This document shows positions 6,788-10,252 of a stretch of DNA of 10,252 nt, piece after piece. The translations under genes were made by a program, and so were the position numbers. Source of the DNA: Goniomonas avonlea. Taxonomy: Eukaryota > Cryptophyceae > Goniomonadida > Goniomonadaceae. Each line of letters opens with the position of its first letter. The stretch's first letter is position 1. The notes under the pieces are model-generated. The model was given only the letters and a program-made list of their open reading frames with translations, was not told the DNA's origin and ran no database searches. The stretch is taken from assembly GCA_003573635.1 (NCBI GenBank), contig QUTJ01031186.1:1-10252 (forward strand). Reading direction: 5' to 3'.

Positions 6788-9700
6788 GCCGCAGCCGGCG
6801 CAGGCAGGAGTGCGCGTTGCCCTCCAGCTCTCTCCGGGCAGTGGCGTTGGCCAGCAGCAGCGCGACACGGCGCACCAGTGGGGGCTGCCGAAGAAATGAT
6901 TACACGGCGCGCTGACGGCACAGGTGTGACTTGACATCACAGGGTACGACTTGGCATCACGGAGTGCGACTGAGGATCACAGGGTACGAGTTAGCATCAG
7001 AGAGTACGACTCGGCATCACAGAGTGACTAGCATCACGGAGTACGACTTAGCATCGCCGTTACAACGAAAGAGATTGTTTTAAACGTGGCCATGACATTC
7101 TTCGGTCGTGCCAACAGCACGCAGTGCGTGCCCGTGGTGTTGCGGGCTGTGAGCCGTGGTGTACACGTCACGTCAAAAAAAGGCGAACGAGGATGATGAC
7201 AGATAGCAGCGCCAACTCGACAAAAACAATGCCACGAAGCAAAACAGCAGGATGAACCACAAGAAAAAGACCAAGACAAAAGGAACAACACCGACCTCCC
7301 CGTCCCAGTCTTCCGCTCTGGGGACCCAGGACACACAGTCATGGTACAATTCATCGAGTGCAGGGTCGGAGCCTGTCTCCGACACGACGGCCTTGCTGCG
7401 CGACAGCAGCTGCGGGGGGTGAGTGGAGACAGGCACAGGCGCACGGCAGGAGGGAGTGAGACACAGAGTGTGTGGGGGAGGACGGAGTGCGACCGAGCGA
7501 TAGTCGTCAAAATTGAGAGGAAGAGGCAGCAAGAGCAGTGCACGAGCGAGGAGGTGGGAGGAAGAGGCAGCAAGAAGAGAAGTGCACGAGCGAGGAGGTG
7601 GGAGGAAGAGGCAGCAAGAAGAGAAGTGCACGAGCGAGGAGGTGGGAGGAGGCGGCGGTGGGAAGAGGAGGAGAAGCTGGGAAAAGGTGGGAGGTGGGAG
7701 GAGGTGGGAGGAGGAAGCGAGATCGAGAGTGGGGTTGTACGAGATTGAACAAGACACGAAGCAACAAACATCGGACAACAGGAAGCGCTAACACAGACAT
7801 CGTGGCAATGCACCTCTGTAATCCGTAGTGTCTCCAAGGAAGCGTTGGGGTAGCAATGCATGTTCACCACCACCGTGTACTCATCGAGGACAACCGAACG
7901 ATACTGCGGGCCGTGTGAGAATTTCGCAGCGGCGCGCTTGCGAGTGAGCCCTGCACGCCACCTCCAGTAATGCCACCGTGGACTCCACAGCATACCCACG
8001 GGACTAAGAACTAGAGCGCAGCGCGATAAGACAGGCTGACGGGGCATCTGTCGCCCTCTTCTCGTCCCGAACGACCTGCCACAGCGCCCGTGTGGTCCAA
8101 CAGCCCCGTGCACACCACCCCTCTGCCCCAGCGGCAACCATCGTGTGCTCCGTGAGGTCATAACATCGTGTGCACTGCAGTGGAGGCTGACGCACATGCC
8201 ACAGCCTCCAGTTAAAGATGAAGTCAATCGGCACCCCGGCCCGCCAGAACGACTCCGAGATCCCAATGCGACGGTCGCACGGCGACCCGATGAACAGAGC
8301 TCGCCCATTCTGTCGCGACACAGTCAGACTCTCTCACTCCCTCTTTTTCTTTTTGTTCTCTCTCTCCCTCGCCTCTCTCTCCTTTTCTCTGTCTCTCTCT
8401 CTCGCTCTCTCTCTCTCCTCCCTCCCTTTTCCCTCTCTCCCTCCTACTGCTGTCTCTCTCTTTCGCTCTCACTCTCACTCTCTCACNCCCCCCCCCCTCC
8501 TCTCTGCGCGCGCGCGTGCCTGTGTTGTGTGTGTAGCACTCATCGCGCATCTCCCTCTAGACCTCCCCCCCCGCGCTCTCTGCCTCTCCCTCCCCCCTCT
8601 TTCAAACAATTCACCTCAACTCCGGTGTCGGAAATGTTTTTCCACGGCGGCAGGCGCAGGTCACGTGCTCGAGGAGCAATGGGAATCTGGGAAGGCGTGT
8701 GAACCTTAAATTCCACCTGAGCAGCAATCAGACGACTCTTCACCATCTCATCAGAAAACCCACGCTGAATCCGAGAACCAAACGCCAACGAGCGGCAAGG
8801 AGTCCCGGAACTGCCTCTGGTCCAGAACCGAATCAAACGACAGGTCATGTTAACCGCACACAGAAAATTGAAGAAACGTGACCGGCTTTGCTACAAATGG
8901 CCTGTGCCACGGAGATTGTTCCTTCCATTTTCACCGATTTTCCTCATTGGTTCCCAGTCTCTCTCTCGACCCTGAGTTGTGAGCGCAGTGCAACAAGGGT
9001 GGCGGAATGAGTTGCCGAGGCGCAACCAGCTACGAGAGACACGAACACGCGGCACTCACAAAATGCGACTTGTAGCCGAGTTGGGTCCACCGCCGCACGT
9101 TCTCGGGCGCGAAGTCGAAGACTGCGATGGCAGACTCAACAGCCTCTTGCAGGTTCGCTTGGTCGAAGTGGGGGCTGTCAACCTGCGACAAGGTTGGGCG
9201 TGCGGCACTTGTGTGTGGGATCGGTGCGTGGGGTCAGTGTGAGCGAGAGGAAGCGTATGCGCAAGAGGCGGGGAGGGCGTGTGAGCGAGAGGAAGCGTAT
9301 GTCAGTGGGAGGGGGAGAGAGAAGCGTATGGGCAAGAAGGAAGTGTGCGGGAGCGTACGTTGAGCGGGCGTGTGCGAGCAACAGTGTGTGCAGACGGGTG
9401 TGTGTGTGTGAAGAACGTGTGTGAGCGAGGCGCGTGAGCGTGAGGGGAGTGCGCGTGAGCGAGACAAGTCTGAACAGCTTGTGCCGTGTTTTCGTCGGCA
9501 CAGCCGCAAGCATGTATGTGCGGTGTCTGTGTGGTGTGCCCATGTATGTGTAGTGTGCCCAGGCCGATCTGCAGACCGTTACCGCCCCGCCCCCTGCCGA
9601 CACAGTCATCCGCACAGTGTCGGGCCTACTCACAGACGCTTCCCCCTCGCTCACACACGCTCCCCTCTCACCCGTCCAGTCACACGTGCTGCTCAACGAC

Positions 9701-9962
9701 TCCAAAGGGGACCAGGGACACACCTGCTCAGTGTTGAACACGATATATCGAGGGTGGACGGGCTTGCGGTGATAGCTCTGCGCAAACACCACCTGTGGAG
9801 CGGCGTTAGAGCAAGCGGACCAGTGATAGCTCTGCGCAACGACCGACTGTGGAGCGGTGTTAGAGCAAGCGGGCCAACGTCTCGCTGCAAGTCACACACA
9901 AGAACATGCACAGTGGTGATTCCGTGATTAGAGTCCAAAAAGTCAGTGACATGCATTGCCAT
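6753..9962 (-). CDS. Glycosyltransferase, GT-B fold, CgeB-like / group 1 type, eight exons
   Basis: Transfers a sugar from a nucleotide-sugar donor; acceptor unknown. Exons: 9962-9900, 9792-9724, 9182-9060, 8686-8615, 8309-8196, 7903-7814, 7409-7296, 6884-6753. All joins are phase 0 and GT-AG (donors GTGTGT, GTGTGT, GTGAGT, GTGAAT, GTGCGT, GTGCAT, GTCGGT). The product is 258 residues with no internal stop. Motifs in family order: RYIVFNTEQ (36-44), AVFDFAPENV (64-73), a linker, ALFIGSPCDRR (113-123), VVVNMHCYPNASLETLRI (158-175), then KAVVSETGSDPALD (183-196). E171, E177 and E188 lie in the region of the GT-B C-terminal E-x7-E type site. A helical tail ends HALEALM. The ATG has A at -3, G at +4 and an in-frame TGA nine bases upstream. 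Two joins are ambiguous: exon 2 may start at 9846 (18 more residues), and exon 4 at 8716 (10 more). Relatives I recall are mostly bacterial and giant-virus proteins, so old transfer is possible. Confidence 0.88.
6926..7060. repeat. 20-bp tandem repeat, seven copies, in the last intron
   Basis: Units of the form ACGACTTGGCATCACAGAGT start at 6926, 6946, 6966, 6986 and 7006, exactly 20 bp apart. Two shortened copies follow at 7026 and 7043. The array lies inside the 411-nt last intron (6885-7295). Confidence 0.9.
7518..7735. repeat. 44-bp purine-rich minisatellite in an intron
   Basis: Three copies at 7518-7558, 7559-7602 and 7603-7646 (41, 44 and 44 bp) share GAAGAGGCAGCAAGA and GTGCACGAGCGAGGAGGTGG. 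A decaying GGAGGTGGGAGG tract follows. The array occupies about half of the 404-nt intron 7410-7813. Its low stop content creates long spurious frames on both strands. Confidence 0.9.
8326..8606. repeat. CT/GA microsatellite with poly-C and an N, in an intron
   Basis: Interrupted (CT)n from about 8326 to 8486, an N at 8487, a C-run to about 8497, then more CT-rich sequence to about 8606. It fills most of the 305-nt intron 8310-8614 and reads GA-rich in the transcript. The N shows the run was not resolved in sequencing. Confidence 0.9.
9208..9480. repeat. GTGTGAGCGAGAGGAAGCGT-type repeat tract in an intron
   Basis: A 23-bp block recurs at 9237-9259 and 9279-9301, 42 bp apart, with a diverged copy near 9310-9332. 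GTGTGAGCG and GTGTGTGTG words follow to 9470. It lies in the 541-nt intron 9183-9723. A CATGTATGTG word is also repeated at 9510 and 9540. Confidence 0.8.
9770..9876. repeat. 54-bp tandem duplication of a 3' splice site
   Basis: Copies 9770-9823 and 9824-9876 share TGATAGCTCTGCGCAA, CTGTGGAGCGG and TTAGAGCAAGCGG. On the transcript strand each copy carries CTAAC, an acceptor CACAG and the first codons of exon 2 (AQSYH). Confidence 0.92.
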
Positions 9963-10252
9963 TGTGAGTCAGAGTCACAACGCCACTTCGCACAATGACA
10001 TCGACAACGTATCGTTGTCAACAATCGAACAAGGGAGCAAAAGGAAGGTTCAGACCGCCAACAAGAGCAAAGGCTGTAAGGTTCATACCAGCATCTAAAC
10101 AAGAGCAACGGGTGTGAGGTTCATACCAGCATATCGTGCGGCAGGAGCGACACTGTCTCTCCAGGCAGCCGGTTCCTGCACAAGGCGTTACCACGCGCTT
10201 CACAACACAGGCAATGCACGGAGGTGTGTCCCCTGGGAGAACAACACAGGCA
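9963..10252. promoter_or_regulatory. Upstream region of the glycosyltransferase gene
   Basis: Expected to hold its promoter and 5' UTR; no TATA element is evident. It contains the 37-38-bp repeat at 10029-10135. A 12-bp word ACAACACAGGCA occurs at 10202 and 10241, the second at the window edge. No further gene seen. Confidence 0.35.
10029..10135. repeat. 37-38-bp tandem repeat, three copies
   Basis: Copies at 10029-10060 (shortened), 10061-10097 and 10099-10135 share ACAAGAGCAA and AGGTTCATACCAGCAT. They lie 67-173 bp upstream of the glycosyltransferase ATG. Confidence 0.85.

Noticed and set aside
7173-7290. Strongly hydrophobic stretch after the seventh glycosyltransferase exon, like a membrane anchor
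   Set aside because: It lies past the GAG/GTCGGT donor. The final exon at 6884-6753 gives the family-like helical C-terminus, so the stretch is best read as intron.
7904-8195. Helical-looking minus-strand frame with one TAG in the intron between exons 5 and 6
   Set aside because: Joining H147 to Y148 across this segment gives the expected family spacing, while including it would add over 90 residues and a stop.
7034-8308. 424-codon minus-strand open frame, the longest in the window
   Set aside because: It runs through intronic CT/GA repeats that lack stops. Only short pieces of it match the glycosyltransferase, in exons with clear splice sites; the Leu/Pro/Ser-rich middle is repeat translation.
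9421-9927. 168-codon plus-strand frame opposite the first glycosyltransferase exons
   Set aside because: Shadow of the coding strand and of the GTGTG repeat tract; no features of its own.
1-10252. CRISPR arrays, transposases, tRNA or rRNA genes
   Set aside because: Looked for. The tandem arrays have no spacers of constant length, no transposase or reverse transcriptase motifs were found, and no tRNA cloverleaf or rRNA segment was recognised.

Overview
The window is nuclear DNA from a eukaryote, most likely a unicellular one. It holds spliced genes with GT...AG introns and CTNAY-like branch points, no operons, and a great deal of tandem-repeat DNA. The species cannot be named from the sequence alone. 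A single N in a C-run at 8487 points to draft assembly data. Two genes are recognised with confidence; both had to be assembled from short exons by matching splice sites, phases and family motifs.

Layout. (1) 1-343, minus: the 5' part of a gene for a Ser/Pro/Lys-rich protein with nine-residue SSPK repeats, running off the left edge. (2) 344-1138: no supported gene. (3) 1139-1306, minus: a 55-residue single-pass membrane protein candidate. (4) 1348-1715, minus: a candidate three-exon small-protein gene, head to head with (5) at 1855, plus: a WDR53-like WD40 gene with introns of 42-69 nt. The 139 bp between their start codons hold two perfect palindromes. The WDR53 gene is clean through residue 222. 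Its 3' part has one in-frame TGA and one 1-nt frame shift, so it is either decaying, misassembled or recoded. (6) 3528-6752: mostly tandem repeats of at least seven families plus several unconvincing open frames. (7) 6753-9962, minus: an intact eight-exon glycosyltransferase of the GT-B type otherwise familiar from bacteria and giant viruses. (8) 9963-10252: its upstream region, with a 37-38 bp repeat.

The strongest theme is how repeats shape gene structure. Four of the seven glycosyltransferase introns are filled with unrelated minisatellites or microsatellites. A 54-bp duplication has copied an entire 3' splice site plus the start of exon 2, keeping frame. The stop codon lies at the edge of a 24-bp array in which every unit carries the same in-frame TAG and a CACACGTGTG palindrome. 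No pathway link between the genes is evident. WDR53 proteins are beta-propeller adaptors (the human protein binds DDB1-CUL4), and the glycosyltransferase would act on an unknown acceptor.
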